A stretch of DNA of 64,000 nucleotides from JAKZVK01 sp965248255 (GCA_965248255.1 CBDFIW010000001.1:248001-312000); one strand, 5' to 3'; counted from the stretch's first letter, positions 18,171-27,054 are shown. Program-made: numbers and translations. Notes: generated by a model from the sequence alone, not told the origin.

Positions 18171-18395
18171 TCAATCCTTTCCGCTATAGACGATGTCGTC
18201 GATCGACCGGCTGATCGGGTATCATCCGACCCGACAAAGCCCGCGTAGCGCATCCACGGCTTGCTCTCACTAGCGGACAACATCTGGCGAACGGCTCTTC
18301 GCACGAACTCTGCCATGGAAATGCCGAGCGTCTCGGCTTCCTTCTTGATGAAGTTCGTACTCCCTCTCGTCCAAACGGATCTGCATGCGCACCAT
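18171..18395 (-). pseudogene. Ribbon-helix-helix antitoxin relic with two frameshifts
   Basis: Three consecutive frames spell one VapB/CopG-like antitoxin: M-V-R-M-Q-I-R-L-D-E-R-E-Y-E (from 18395), then F-I-K-K-E-A-E-T-L-G-I-S-M-A-E-F-V-R-R-A-V-R-Q-M-L and W-M-R-Y-A-G-F-V, then R-S-I-D-D-I-V-Y-S-G-K-D and a stop at 18171. The first shift is near 18353 and the second, restoring the original frame, near 18212. Antitoxins with this tail usually precede a PIN-domain toxin, but none follows here. It sits 9 bases after nadE. The start and stop frames agree, so two opposite indels are required. Confidence 0.75.
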
Positions 18396-18404
18396 ATTGT
18401 TACC

Positions 18405-20054
18405 CTACGCCGAAAACCGCTGCGCAATCGGGAACCGCCGCCCCATCCCGAACGCCTTCGAAGTCACCCGCAGCCCGGGCGCCGCCTGCTGCCGCTTGTA
18501 CTCATTTCGATCCACCTTGCACGTCACGTCTCGCACCAGCTCGAGCGGCAGTCCCAACGCCTCGGCAATCGCCGCCGGCTGTTCGTAGTTCTCCACGTAC
18601 CTCTGCAGAATGGGCTCGAGCACGTCGTACTCCGGCAGCGAGTCGCTGTCCTTCTGATCGGGCCGCAACTCAGCCGAGGGGGCCTTAGTGAAAACGGACT
18701 CGGGGATTGCCTCCGGATGGCGCTGATTAGCGACCCGTCCTAACTGGTACACCATCGATTTCGGCACGTCGCTGATCACGGCCAGCCCGCCCGCCATGTC
18801 CCCATAGAGCGTGCAGTACCCAACCGCCAACTCGCTCTTGTTGCCGGTCGTCAGCACGATCGAGCCGAACTTGTTTGACAGCGCCATCAGTGTGTCTCCG
18901 CGCAGACGGGCCTGTAGGTTCTCTTCGGTAGTGTCCCGCGGCAGGCCAGCGAACACCCGGGCGAGCGTTTTCGTCACCGCCTGGTAGGCGTCATTGATGC
19001 TGATCGTCTCGAAGCGGATGCCCAGCTTCTCGGCCAAGTGCCGCGCGTCGGTGACGCTGCCTTCCGAGGAGTACGGGCCCGGCATCCCTACGCCCAGGAT
19101 GTTCTCTTCGCCGAGCGCGTCGACGGCGACCGCTACCGTGACCGACGAATCGACGCCACCGCTCAGCCCGACCAAGGCGGTCTGGAACCCGCACTTGCGC
19201 ACGTAGTCCCGCGTCCCGAGCACTAGGGCCTCATACACCGCCTCGCATTCGTCTTGGGTCTGCTCGCGAACGTCACCGTGCCCCGTTTCGGTGTCGTAGA
19301 ACACCAGGTCCTCGACGAACGATCCGGCCCGCGCGCAAAGCTCGCCGTCCGAGCCGACGACCAAGCTCGATCCGTCGAAGACGAGCTGATCGTTCCCGCC
19401 CACTTGGTTCACCATTACGATCGGCAGGCTCCGCCGCCGGGCGGTCGTCTGGAGCATCTCGAAGCGCAGCTTACGCTTCTGCATGTGGTACGGCGAGGCC
19501 GCGATGTTTATCAGACACTGCGCTCCCTGCTTCGCCAGCTCCTCAACCGGATCGCGCTCGTAGCGCCGGCGGTCCCAGAACTGCTTGTCGTTCCAAACGT
19601 CTTCGCAAACCGTCACGCCGAACGAACGGTCGCCGATGTCCCACACCTGCTGCTCTCGGGCGGGCTCGAAGTAGCGCCACTCATCGAACACGTCGTAGGT
19701 AGGAAGCAGCATTTTCCGCTGTGTCGCGACCACCTTGCCCCCTGCTAAGTAGGCAGCGCAGTTGGCGGCCGGCGGGCGGGCACCGGGTGTCGAGCGGCCC
19801 ACGAAGCCCGTGACGATACCGATCTTCAACGTGGCTGTTTCGTGCGCCAAACGCGCCAGTTCGGCTTCGTTGCGGTCCAGGTAGGCGGGGACCTCAACTA
19901 GATCGCGCGGCGGGTATCCGCTGACGGCGAGCTCGGGGAAGATGACGAGATCAGCGTCACCCTCCGCGGCACGGCGGGCAACCTCGATCATGCAGTCTAC
20001 ATTGCCGGGGAGGTCACCGACGGTCGGGTTGATCTGCCCCAGGGCGAGCTTCAT
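18405..20054 (-). CDS. nadE: Glutamine-dependent NAD+ synthetase
   Basis: A 549-residue two-domain enzyme that amidates nicotinic acid adenine dinucleotide to NAD+ with glutamine. The N-terminal nitrilase-type glutaminase (about 1-250) has catalytic Glu in F-P-E-L-A-V-S-G-Y-P-P, Lys in Q-R-K-M-L-L-P and Cys in G-V-T-V-C-E-D-V-W. The C-terminal synthetase has the PP-loop G-L-S-G-G-V-D-S-S-V-T and T-T-G-N-K-S-E-L-A-V-G-Y. The start ATG overlaps the stop of the upstream methyltransferase gene by 4 bases, indicating translational coupling in an erpA-methyltransferase-nadE operon. Confidence 0.96.
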   Translation of the reverse strand: MKLALGQINPTVGDLPGNVDCMIEVARRAAEGDADLVIFPELAVSGYPPRDLVEVPAYLDRNEAELARLAHETATLKIGIVTGFVGRSTPGARPPAANCAAYLAGGKVVATQRKMLLPTYDVFDEWRYFEPAREQQVWDIGDRSFGVTVCEDVWNDKQFWDRRRYERDPVEELAKQGAQCLINIAASPYHMQKRKLRFEMLQTTARRRSLPIVMVNQVGGNDQLVFDGSSLVVGSDGELCARAGSFVEDLVFYDTETGHGDVREQTQDECEAVYEALVLGTRDYVRKCGFQTALVGLSGGVDSSVTVAVAVDALGEENILGVGMPGPYSSEGSVTDARHLAEKLGIRFETISINDAYQAVTKTLARVFAGLPRDTTEENLQARLRGDTLMALSNKFGSIVLTTGNKSELAVGYCTLYGDMAGGLAVISDVPKSMVYQLGRVANQRHPEAIPESVFTKAPSAELRPDQKDSDSLPEYDVLEPILQRYVENYEQPAAIAEALGLPLELVRDVTCKVDRNEYKRQQAAPGLRVTSKAFGMGRRFPIAQRFSA

Positions 20055-20647
20055 TTCTGGGCAACGAGGGCGGCGGTTCCCTTACCTTCCCACTCTTCCT
20101 CGTAGCGTAGCACGCGAAACTCAGAGAACACTTTGAGCAATTCATTGGGTTCCAACATGTGCATCCGGTGTCGCGGACGGCCCGGATAACGGAGCTGATC
20201 GACGCTGTACGTCTTATAGACCAGCAGCCCGCCGGGCCGCAGGCAGCGCGCGATCCGCGGGAACAGGGGACGGTGTAAATAGAAGAAAACAGCGGCCAGG
20301 TCGTACCTCTCCTCGCCGAGATTGGTGCCGTCCGCTTCAAGGTCGAGGAGGACCGTTTCGATCGAGACGCCTCCCGCTTCGGCGAGACGCTGTGCCGCCG
20401 CCAAGCCCTCCTCGGCGAAGTCGATGGCCGTCACCTCAAAGCCGGCTTCGGCCAGGTAGACCGCGTGCCGTCCGGCGCCACAGGCGAGGTCGAGCGCCCG
20501 CTTTCCGCTGAACTCGCCCAGGGCCTTCGCTGAGGCGTTACTCAGCAGCGCCCAATGTTTTCTTGACTCGAAGAGAACGGGGTCGATCGCGGAACCGGCA
20601 TGGTCACCCCGACCGAAGCGCTCATCCCACTCCGCCGCGGACGCCAT
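20051..20647 (-). CDS. Class I SAM-dependent methyltransferase (TehB-like)
   Basis: A 198-residue protein beginning M-A-S-A-A-E-W-D-E-R-F-G. The SAM motif A-L-D-L-A-C-G-A-G-R-H-A-V-Y-L-A lies near residues 50-65, with the acidic loop V-T-A-I-D-F-A-E and a later Y-D-L-A-A-V-F-F-Y-L-H-R. The sequence fits the thiopurine/tellurite (TehB) group of small methyltransferases. The longer open frame to 20842 runs over erpA and is rejected, because the ATG at 20647 gives the family N-terminus. The stop overlaps the nadE start. The substrate is unknown. Confidence 0.82.
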   Translation of the reverse strand: MASAAEWDERFGRGDHAGSAIDPVLFESRKHWALLSNASAKALGEFSGKRALDLACGAGRHAVYLAEAGFEVTAIDFAEEGLAAAQRLAEAGGVSIETVLLDLEADGTNLGEERYDLAAVFFYLHRPLFPRIARCLRPGGLLVYKTYSVDQLRYPGRPRHRMHMLEPNELLKVFSEFRVLRYEEEWEGKGTAALVAQK

Positions 20648-20708
20648 AACAGAAATGCCGCGCGGACCGTAGCCCGGCGCGGCATAGAGATTCGTTGCGG
20701 GTTCGCCC

Positions 20709-21035
20709 TTAGGCCTGGAAAGAACTGCCGCAGCCGCAGGTGGACGACACGTTGGGGTTCTCGAACTTGAAGCCCGCGCCTTCCAGCGTCTCGACGTAAT
20801 CCACCTGGCAGTTGTCCAGGTACAGCATACTGGCCTGATCAACGATGACTTTCAGACCACCGTCGAAGGTGTAGCTCTTGTCCAGCGGCAACTGGCTGTT
20901 CTCAAAGGCCATCGAATACTGAAAGCCCGAGCAGCCTCCACCGACAACAGAGAGCCGTAGCGCCTGCGGCGCAGGGTCTTGCTGGGCCATGATCTCGTTG
21001 ATTTTGTTGACCGCGGTTTCCGTTAGGCTGATCAT
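20709..21035 (-). CDS. erpA: A-type iron-sulfur carrier protein (ErpA/IscA family)
   Basis: A 108-residue HesB-domain protein with the three ligand cysteines of A-type carriers: G-G-G-C-S-G-F-Q-Y near residue 35 and C-G-C-G-S-S-F near the C-terminus (S-S-T-C-G-C-G). It would carry Fe-S clusters from the scaffold to apo-proteins. Length and motif spacing are standard. It is the first gene of a minus-strand group leading to a methyltransferase and nadE. The ErpA, IscA and SufA subtypes cannot be separated reliably here. Confidence 0.92.
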   Translation of the reverse strand: MISLTETAVNKINEIMAQQDPAPQALRLSVVGGGCSGFQYSMAFENSQLPLDKSYTFDGGLKVIVDQASMLYLDNCQVDYVETLEGAGFKFENPNVSSTCGCGSSFQA

Positions 21036-21190
21036 TCTCGCGTCCCTCCCTTGGCGCGGCCGTCACAGGCGGCGCTGCCACTTGGGCCGTTGAATACGTC
21101 TACTCAGATTATAAGACATTGGCTCCTGTTCGTCGAGGCGAATAGATGGGGTGGGTCGATTTCAAAGTTCTGTCACGGCCTCGATCGCTT

Positions 21191-23821
21191 TCAGAGCTGA
21201 ATCTTCCTGCTCTTGATCTCAAGCCGCAGCCTTTCGATTGCCGGCTCGATCGGCTGGCGGCACTCCCAGAAGTCAGACCACAGGTGTCCGACTTTCTCCA
21301 GGCGGGCGGGCATCGTCTTGATTGTAAACCGCTCCGGCTTGAGCCCGCGCTGCAGCTCACACGCGGATACCGGCGCCGAGACCGTCGCCATCGGGAATGG
21401 CCGCACGCTGTAAACGGTCGCCAGGGGCCGGCCTAGCGCGTTCTGTGAATAGTCCACATAGACCTTGCCCTTGTCGCGCCGCTCGGTCGATCGCTCGAGC
21501 GTGACCCGATCCGGCATCTGTGCGGCCACCACGCGTGCCACGACCTCAGCAAACGCCCGAATCTGCTCGTAGTTGTACTCGGTCTCCAGCGGCAGCCACA
21601 GGTGGAACCCGGTAGCGCCCGATGTCTTGAGAAACACCTTCACTTCGATCCGGTCGAGTATCCGGTGGATGCTTCGCGCCACCTCTACGACCGTGTCATA
21701 AGACGTTCCCTCGGTCGGGTCGAGATCGAAGAACACATAGTCGAGACTCTCGAGATGAGGCACCGAGCTCGACCACGGGTGCTGCTCAATGCAGCCTAGG
21801 TTTGCCAGATAGAGCAGCGACGCCTGGTCCCCGGCCATCAAGTAGCGGATGTCCCTCTTACGCTCCTCCGAATAGATAGGCTCGGTCTCCATCCACTCCG
21901 GTGTCTCCTCGGCAGCGTCCTTCTGATAAAAAGCGTCGCCCGCGGCGCCGTTCGGGTACCGATGCAGAACCAGCGGTCGGCCCCTCATGAACGGCAGGAT
22001 GAAGTCCGTCACCCGGTAGTAGTAGGCCAGCAGATCACGTTTCGTGTAACCGGGCTCGGGGAAGTAGACCTTGTTCAGGTTGGTCAGCCGGATGGGCGTG
22101 CCGCCGATCTCGAGGATCACGCTTTCTCTCTTGCCCTCGAACAGCTCGGCCTCGATCGCCCGCGTACCGCGCAGATGCGGTACGCCCGCGACGGCCCCTC
22201 CCTTGGGCGTCGCCGGCCTGTCGGGCGGCTCCGCTTCGAAGCGGCAGTCCTTCGAGTCCATGTCATCTCGAAGCCCCAGAAAGACCGGCGCCCGTAGTCT
22301 CTGCTCGCGCGTCCACGAGCTGAACTTCACCCGCGCCACCAGCTCGGGCTTGACCCAGTGAGGCTCCCCTTTGGTCTCCGGGGCGGCGGCGAAGGGCCGT
22401 CGCCGAGTTTCGAGTTCCTTGAGCTGTGCACCCAGGCGCGCCAACGACTCCTCATTGAATCCCGAACCCACCCCACCCACGAACCGTAGCCTGCGGCCTT
22501 CGTAGAGACCAACAAGTAGGGATCCGAAATCCGTCCGGCCGCCGCTCGGCGACGTGAACCCCCCGACGACGGCGTCCACCTCCCGCGTGACCTTCAGCTT
22601 CACCCAATACGGGCTCCTCCCTCCGACGTAGGGACTGTGCGCCCGCTTGGCTACGATCCCCTCCGCGCCGCGCTGCGCGGCGAGTGCGAACAGCTCGGCC
22701 CCCTTCTCCACAACGTGATCGGAATAGCGCACCGCATCGCCGGCCGTCAGGATCTCCCGCAGCAGGCGCTTGCGCTCGACCAAAGACGCCTCACGAAGGT
22801 CGTACCCGTCGCAGTAGAGCAAGTCGAAAACGTAGTACGTGATGGGCGCGCCCGCCAGCAGAGACGGAGCAGGTTTCGCGACATGCATGCGCGATTGTAA
22901 TTGCTCGAAGTCGCCCCGCCCTTGCGAGTCCAGCACGACGATCTCGCCGTCGAGCACAGCCTGCCGCGCGCGCAGCAAGCCCGGCAGAATCTCCAATTCG
23001 GGATAGCGGTCAGCAATGTCCCGCCCAAGGCGCGATCGCAGCCGGTACACGCCGTCGTCGATCGATGCCAACGCGCGAATACCATCCCACTTCAGCTCGA
23101 ACACCCAATCGGGATCCGAAAACGGCTTCGCCACTAGCGTGCCGAGCATCGGCTGTGCATCGGCCGGCAGGGGCGCGGCGCGGGCGTCTTCTATGCTGCC
23201 TGCGCCGGCCGGCGCACCGCCTTGATCCGGCGGCAGGCCCTGACGCACCTCATCGAGAGTGCGGCCGGTCACCGCGGAACCTGGGTGCCCCTCGACGTCC
23301 CACTGGCTGTCCGTGTGTGCATCGTTGTGCTTGATCAGCAGCCAGTCTTTCGCCGGCGCGCTCTTCGGCTTCGGCTTGAGACGGACGAGAACAAAGCTCC
23401 CCCCGAGCTTCTTGCCCCGCAGGGAGAACTTGATCTCCCCTTGGGCGACTTGCTCGCTCGCCGAGTGAGAGCCTTCCGGGACGTACTCGCCCGTGTCCCA
23501 AACGATCACCGTTCCGGCGCCGTAGTTACCCTCGGGAATGACGCCCTCGAAGTCACCGTATTCCAGAGGATGGTCCTCGGTCATCACGGCCAGCCGCTTG
23601 TCTTTGGGATTGAGCGAGGGGCCCTTCGGCACCGCCCACGACTTCAGGACGCCATCGATTTCAAGCCGCAGGTCATAGTGCAGCCGGCGCGCCGCGTGTT
23701 TCTGGACCACGAACCGCGCAGCTTTCGCGATGGGAGCCCTGGTGGGCGCATCGCGGCCGGTCCCGGCAGGTTCGGGCGTTTGATCGAACGTCCGCTTGCG
23801 ACGATACTCCTTGAGGGCCAT
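21191..23821 (-). CDS. ligD: Multidomain ATP-dependent DNA ligase LigD
   Basis: An 876-residue bacterial end-joining ligase with domains in the order 3'-phosphoesterase (about 35-170, K-H-A-A-R-R-L-H-Y-D-L-R-L-E and G-D-F-E-G-V-I-P), ligase (about 220-530, adenylated Lys in F-E-L-K-W-D-G-I-R-A, C-terminal OB fold with V-G-G-V-G-S-G-F) and primase-type polymerase (about 575-870, L-T-N-L-N-K-V-Y-F-P, F-F-D-L-D-P-T-E-G, K-T-S-G-A-T-G-F-H-L). All three catalytic centres look intact. It repairs double-strand breaks with Ku, but no ku gene is in the window. It is the first gene of the minus-strand run into erpA. Confidence 0.96.
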   Translation of the reverse strand: MALKEYRRKRTFDQTPEPAGTGRDAPTRAPIAKAARFVVQKHAARRLHYDLRLEIDGVLKSWAVPKGPSLNPKDKRLAVMTEDHPLEYGDFEGVIPEGNYGAGTVIVWDTGEYVPEGSHSASEQVAQGEIKFSLRGKKLGGSFVLVRLKPKPKSAPAKDWLLIKHNDAHTDSQWDVEGHPGSAVTGRTLDEVRQGLPPDQGGAPAGAGSIEDARAAPLPADAQPMLGTLVAKPFSDPDWVFELKWDGIRALASIDDGVYRLRSRLGRDIADRYPELEILPGLLRARQAVLDGEIVVLDSQGRGDFEQLQSRMHVAKPAPSLLAGAPITYYVFDLLYCDGYDLREASLVERKRLLREILTAGDAVRYSDHVVEKGAELFALAAQRGAEGIVAKRAHSPYVGGRSPYWVKLKVTREVDAVVGGFTSPSGGRTDFGSLLVGLYEGRRLRFVGGVGSGFNEESLARLGAQLKELETRRRPFAAAPETKGEPHWVKPELVARVKFSSWTREQRLRAPVFLGLRDDMDSKDCRFEAEPPDRPATPKGGAVAGVPHLRGTRAIEAELFEGKRESVILEIGGTPIRLTNLNKVYFPEPGYTKRDLLAYYYRVTDFILPFMRGRPLVLHRYPNGAAGDAFYQKDAAEETPEWMETEPIYSEERKRDIRYLMAGDQASLLYLANLGCIEQHPWSSSVPHLESLDYVFFDLDPTEGTSYDTVVEVARSIHRILDRIEVKVFLKTSGATGFHLWLPLETEYNYEQIRAFAEVVARVVAAQMPDRVTLERSTERRDKGKVYVDYSQNALGRPLATVYSVRPFPMATVSAPVSACELQRGLKPERFTIKTMPARLEKVGHLWSDFWECRQPIEPAIERLRLEIKSRKIQL

Positions 23822-23934
23822 AGGGTGGCGAACGCCACGGTCGACCGACCGCGAGTTGACTTTTTCTCCGCTAATACACCATAGTCATAGGTAAAGTACG
23901 AAGCGTACAATTAGGTCGAATCGGTCGGTTCGCC

Positions 23935-24192
23935 ATGACGATACTGAGAGCGTCCGAAACCCGCATCCCTCCCGATACCTTCAACCGTGTAGCCTACCAG
24001 GGGGACCGGGTGCGAATCGAGCGGCGGGGCGGAGCCAGCGTCGTTGTGATCTCGGAAGAAGACGCTCGTATGCTGGAGGCCCTGGAGGATCGCTACTGGG
24101 CCGATATAGCGGACGAGGCGATAGCCGACATGGAAGCGCGGGGGGAGAAGCCCGTGCCCTTGAGCAAGGTCAAAGCAAAGCTCAAGTCCTGA
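23935..24192 (+). CDS. Phd/YefM-type antitoxin
   Basis: An 85-residue protein with the Phd/YefM fold pattern: A-S-E-T-R-I-P-P-D-T-F-N-R-V-A-Y-Q-G-D-R-V-R-I (DNA-binding beta-hairpin) and V-V-V-I-S-E-E-D-A-R-M-L-E, then an acidic, probably disordered toxin-neutralising tail. It ends 3 bases before the ATG of a RelE/ParE-type toxin frame, the usual order. Antitoxins of this type bind their own promoter. The toxin is frameshifted, so this may be an orphan. It is divergent from ligD, and the 113-base gap must hold both promoters. Confidence 0.8.
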   Translation: MTILRASETRIPPDTFNRVAYQGDRVRIERRGGASVVVISEEDARMLEALEDRYWADIADEAIADMEARGEKPVPLSKVKAKLKS

Positions 24193-24195
24193 CTA

Positions 24196-24482
24196 ATGTC
24201 GTACAGCGTCAGCCTGACGCCCACCGCCGACCGTGAACTCGCTGACCTACCGCAGCACATCCAGAACGCATTCTCCGATGGCTGGAGTTGATCGGCCGGG
24301 CACCTCGCCGCAAAGGAACGACCAAGCTCAAGGGCCGCGACGATCTACGCCGTGTCCATGCGAGCCGAGACTACGTGGTGCTCTATCGCGTGGATGATCC
24401 CTCCAAGGAGGTTCTCGTTGCGCGCATCGCCCATCGCGGTGAAGTCTACCGGCGGCTCCCCGTCAAGCCGAAAAGCACCTAG
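24196..24482 (+). pseudogene. RelE/ParE-family toxin, frameshifted
   Basis: The ATG at 24196 opens M-S-Y-S-V-S-L-T-P-T-A-D-R-E-L-A-D-L-P-Q, the normal start of a RelE/ParE toxin, but runs to a stop after 31 codons. The rest is in another frame: I-L-R-W-L-E-L-I-G-R-A-P, K-L-K-G-R-D-D-L-R-R-V-H, D-Y-V-V-L-Y-R-V-D-D, I-A-H-R-G-E-V-Y-R. One missing base near 24268-24272 rejoins them into about 95 residues with the expected basic catalytic residues (R...Y...H-R). Such toxins cleave mRNA on the ribosome or poison gyrase. As read, the toxin is inactive while the antitoxin is intact. Confidence 0.8.
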
Positions 24483-24526
24483 CGGCGGGTTCGGCCTGGT
24501 CTCGTGGCTTACTCGACACCCAACGG

Positions 24527-25198
24527 TTACCGAAAGAACGCCGCGCAAGCCTCCGCAACTTTCTCGCCTACCTCCCGGTAGGCCTCCGGCTTGGCGCGTT
24601 GCGAAGCCAATCCGTGGCCGCCTCCCTCGAACTCAATTAACTGGGTGCGGGCCGGGGTCAGCTTGAGTGCTTGGCGCACCTCGTCCAGCGTCCCGAAAGC
24701 GTCTTTGGATCCGTGGCAGAACAGGACAGGTACCTTCAGTCGCGGGAAGTGGTCCATGCGAAGCCGTTCGGGCTTGCCTGGGGAATGTAGCGGATAGGAG
24801 GTCAGCAGCAACCCGTCGACAAGATCCGGCTCTTGGGCGGCGAGCAACGTAGCCTGCCGTCCTCCGTACGACTGTCCTCCCAAGTAAACGCGGCCCTTGA
24901 CCAACCCGCGCACCGCCGCCACAGCCCGCCGCAACCCTTCACGGTCTCTCGCCGGCGCCCCGCCACTGGGTGGCCCCTTGGGACGCCTTTGGCGAAACGG
25001 TAAGTCACACCGCAGCACGACGACACCCTGGTTCGCCAAAGCCTCCCCGATTGCGACCAGCGGCGGCGACTGCGAGTTGCCTCCTGCACCGTGCGCGAAC
25101 ACCAGACCATCACCTGACGTGTTCGCGGGCGTGTGCAGAAAACCCTGCACCCCGGGCTCCTCCTCAAAGTTCCGGAGAAAGGGCTTGACGCTTGCCAT
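24527..25198 (-). CDS. Alpha/beta hydrolase of the dienelactone-hydrolase-like (KANL3/Tex30) family
   Basis: About 223 residues from the Met of M-A-S-V-K-P-F-L-R-N-F. It has the oxyanion motif V-F-A-H-G-A-G-G-N, the nucleophile elbow L-G-G-Q-S-Y-G-G-R, the acid in C-H-G-S-K-D-A-F-G and the His in E-G-G-G-H-G-L. Together they form a complete Ser-Asp-His triad of the family often annotated 'alpha/beta family hydrolase'. The open frame extends to 25309, but the extra 37 residues are not family-like. No signal peptide is seen, so it is cytosolic. The substrate is unknown. It stands alone between the toxin relic and a divergent membrane protein. Confidence 0.78.
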   Translation of the reverse strand: MASVKPFLRNFEEEPGVQGFLHTPANTSGDGLVFAHGAGGNSQSPPLVAIGEALANQGVVVLRCDLPFRQRRPKGPPSGGAPARDREGLRRAVAAVRGLVKGRVYLGGQSYGGRQATLLAAQEPDLVDGLLLTSYPLHSPGKPERLRMDHFPRLKVPVLFCHGSKDAFGTLDEVRQALKLTPARTQLIEFEGGGHGLASQRAKPEAYREVGEKVAEACAAFFR

Positions 25199-25346
25199 GG
25201 CCTGCTGCCAGCACCCATCGTACTGGAATAGGCCGCGTGATACTGCTGCTCTCCTCAGACTCACTTCCTGCTTGGGGCGGGTCAGGGACATACGTGCAGA
25301 AAGCGCCAAAGTCTGATAAGTTTACGAGCGCGGCTAGACCATCCTC

Positions 25347-25835
25347 ATGCCTACCGTTGATCGCAGACTCCTCCCCGGGATATTGCTGGTTGTCTTGGGA
25401 ATCCTGTTGATTTTGAATAATTTCGGGGTCCTCGATGCGTGGAGTTGGGCCAGTAGGTATTGGCCCCTGCTCCTGGTAGGCGCAGGAACCCTTTGGGCGA
25501 TCGATCCGAACAGCCGTGGCCTAGGCGTGGCTGCGATCATCATCGGCTCCGTCTTCGAGTTATCGACGCTCGGCATTCTCGACATCGGCATCTACGACTT
25601 GAGGCGCTTCTGGCCGCTGATTCTTGTGGCGGTCGGCCTGAACATCCTGATCCGGCACCGGGCCCGCGGGGGATGGGTGGGCGGCGTAGTCGTACTGACC
25701 CTCGGAGTCGTGTTCCAGGTTCAACAACTGGGCTGGGTGAACATCCCGATCTGGCAGTTGTGGCCTGTCGTGCTGATCGCCTTGGGACTCTCGATGCTCC
25801 ACAAGGCGCTCGAGAGGCGCAAGCGCCTGCGCTAG
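25347..25835 (+). CDS. Small membrane protein with LiaI/LiaF-like transmembrane repeats
   Basis: A 162-residue integral membrane protein made of paired hydrophobic helices: L-L-P-G-I-L-L-V-V-L-G-I-L-L-I-L-N-N-F-G, Y-W-P-L-L-L-V-G-A-G, F-W-P-L-I-L-V-A-V-G-L-N-I-L and L-W-P-V-V-L-I-A-L-G-L. The repeated 'W-P-(L/V)-(L/V)-L' and 'N-x-G-(V/W)' signatures are those of the DUF5668/LiaI-LiaF-like region found in cell-envelope stress proteins. There is no C-terminal LiaF domain. It is convergent with the phosphofructokinase gene, with 25 bases between the stops. Confidence 0.75.
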   Translation: MPTVDRRLLPGILLVVLGILLILNNFGVLDAWSWASRYWPLLLVGAGTLWAIDPNSRGLGVAAIIIGSVFELSTLGILDIGIYDLRRFWPLILVAVGLNILIRHRARGGWVGGVVVLTLGVVFQVQQLGWVNIPIWQLWPVVLIALGLSMLHKALERRKRLR

Positions 25836-25860
25836 GCCTCCCCGCTGAGCCTACGCCCGC

Positions 25861-27033
25861 TTAGGCCTTCATCAAGAAGACCGGCAGTCCGGCTTTGTTC
25901 GAATAATTCGGGCGGAAGCGCTCGAGGTTGTACATCGTGTCGACCTCTACCTGCCGTGCCCCCAGCGCGGGATCGGGGATATCGGCGTCGGTGTAGCAGC
26001 CGTTCTGAATTGCCATCATGCGGCCTCGGCCGCCGTCGGCGATGCACTCGACGGCCATCGTCGCGAAGGTGTAGGCAATCATCTTGTCGAGAAAGTCGGG
26101 GCTGCCGCTGCGGAGGTCGTAGGTCAGGTCGCTGACCACGGTGTCCTCGCCGGATCTGGCCTTCACCTGGTCACTGAACGCCTCGGCGATGCTCATCTTC
26201 TTGCGGTGCCCGTAGGCGTCCGGCGGCCCGTACTCTTGCACCCCCCGGCCCTTCCAGGTCGCGCCCTCCGACATGATGACCAACGAGTACCGGCTGGGGT
26301 TGAGGCTCTTGTCGTTGACGAGAACCTCGATCAGCTTTTCAAGATCAAACGGGACTTCGGGAATGCAACAGCGGATGGAAGTCACATAGGCCGTATAGAG
26401 GGCGGTGAAACCGGCGTCGCGCCCAAACACCCGGAAGATCCCAATACGCTCATGCGATCCAACGGTGGTTCGTTGCCGGCGCACCGCGTCCACGGCCCGT
26501 GTAAGGGCTGTCGAAAAACCGACGCAGTACTCCGTGTTCTGAACGTCGTTGTCCATTGTCTTCGGAACGGCCACGACCGGGAACCCCTCCCCATCGAGCA
26601 CCGAGGCATAGCTCAGCGTGTCATCGCCCCCGATGGGGAGGAGATAGTCGAGCTTTAGTTTCTGCAGATTCTCGAGCACAACCGGCGTCAAGTCAACCTT
26701 GCCGGGCTCGACTTCCTTGAAGGAGCCCAACCGGGGCTTGACGTGCTCCGGCACCTGGTCGACGGGCATCTTTGAAGGCTTAGTGCGTGAGGTATGCAGA
26801 AACGTACCGCCGAACCGGTCCACGGTTCGCGTATTGTCCCGGTTCAAGGGGAGGATGTATTCGTCGTCGCGGCTGTTGCTGAGCTGAGTGTGCGTGAGCC
26901 CCATCCAACCCCGCCGAATACCGATCAGTTCGAAGTCAAAACCGGTGCCCCCGTAGACAACCGACTTGATTACCGCGTTCAAACCTGGGACGTCGCCGCC
27001 ACCGGTCAATACGCCGATTCTTTTCTTGGCCAT
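25861..27033 (-). CDS. pfp: 6-phosphofructokinase, pyrophosphate-dependent by signature
   Basis: A 390-residue group II phosphofructokinase with G-G-G-D-V-P-G-L-N-A (residues 11-20) and the fructose-6-P site R-V-F-G-R-D-A-G. The two residues that decide the phosphoryl donor both point to pyrophosphate: G-G-D-D-T (Asp138 where ATP enzymes have Gly) and P-K-T-M-D-N-D (Lys158 where ATP enzymes have Gly). A PPi enzyme works reversibly in glycolysis and gluconeogenesis. An unknown 152-residue protein is encoded 21 bases upstream on the same strand, and a broken macro-domain gene lies before that. Confidence 0.9.
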   Translation of the reverse strand: MAKKRIGVLTGGGDVPGLNAVIKSVVYGGTGFDFELIGIRRGWMGLTHTQLSNSRDDEYILPLNRDNTRTVDRFGGTFLHTSRTKPSKMPVDQVPEHVKPRLGSFKEVEPGKVDLTPVVLENLQKLKLDYLLPIGGDDTLSYASVLDGEGFPVVAVPKTMDNDVQNTEYCVGFSTALTRAVDAVRRQRTTVGSHERIGIFRVFGRDAGFTALYTAYVTSIRCCIPEVPFDLEKLIEVLVNDKSLNPSRYSLVIMSEGATWKGRGVQEYGPPDAYGHRKKMSIAEAFSDQVKARSGEDTVVSDLTYDLRSGSPDFLDKMIAYTFATMAVECIADGGRGRMMAIQNGCYTDADIPDPALGARQVEVDTMYNLERFRPNYSNKAGLPVFLMKA

Positions 27034-27054
27034 GATCCTTGCCGCCCTCCGAGG

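Noticed and set aside
20051..20842. Long N-terminal extension of the methyltransferase
   Set aside because: The first 65 codons overlap erpA antiparallel in register and are not family-like; ATG 20647 fits the family.
21191..23934. Complete NHEJ operon with ku
   Set aside because: LigD is present but no Ku-domain gene lies in the neighbouring sequence.
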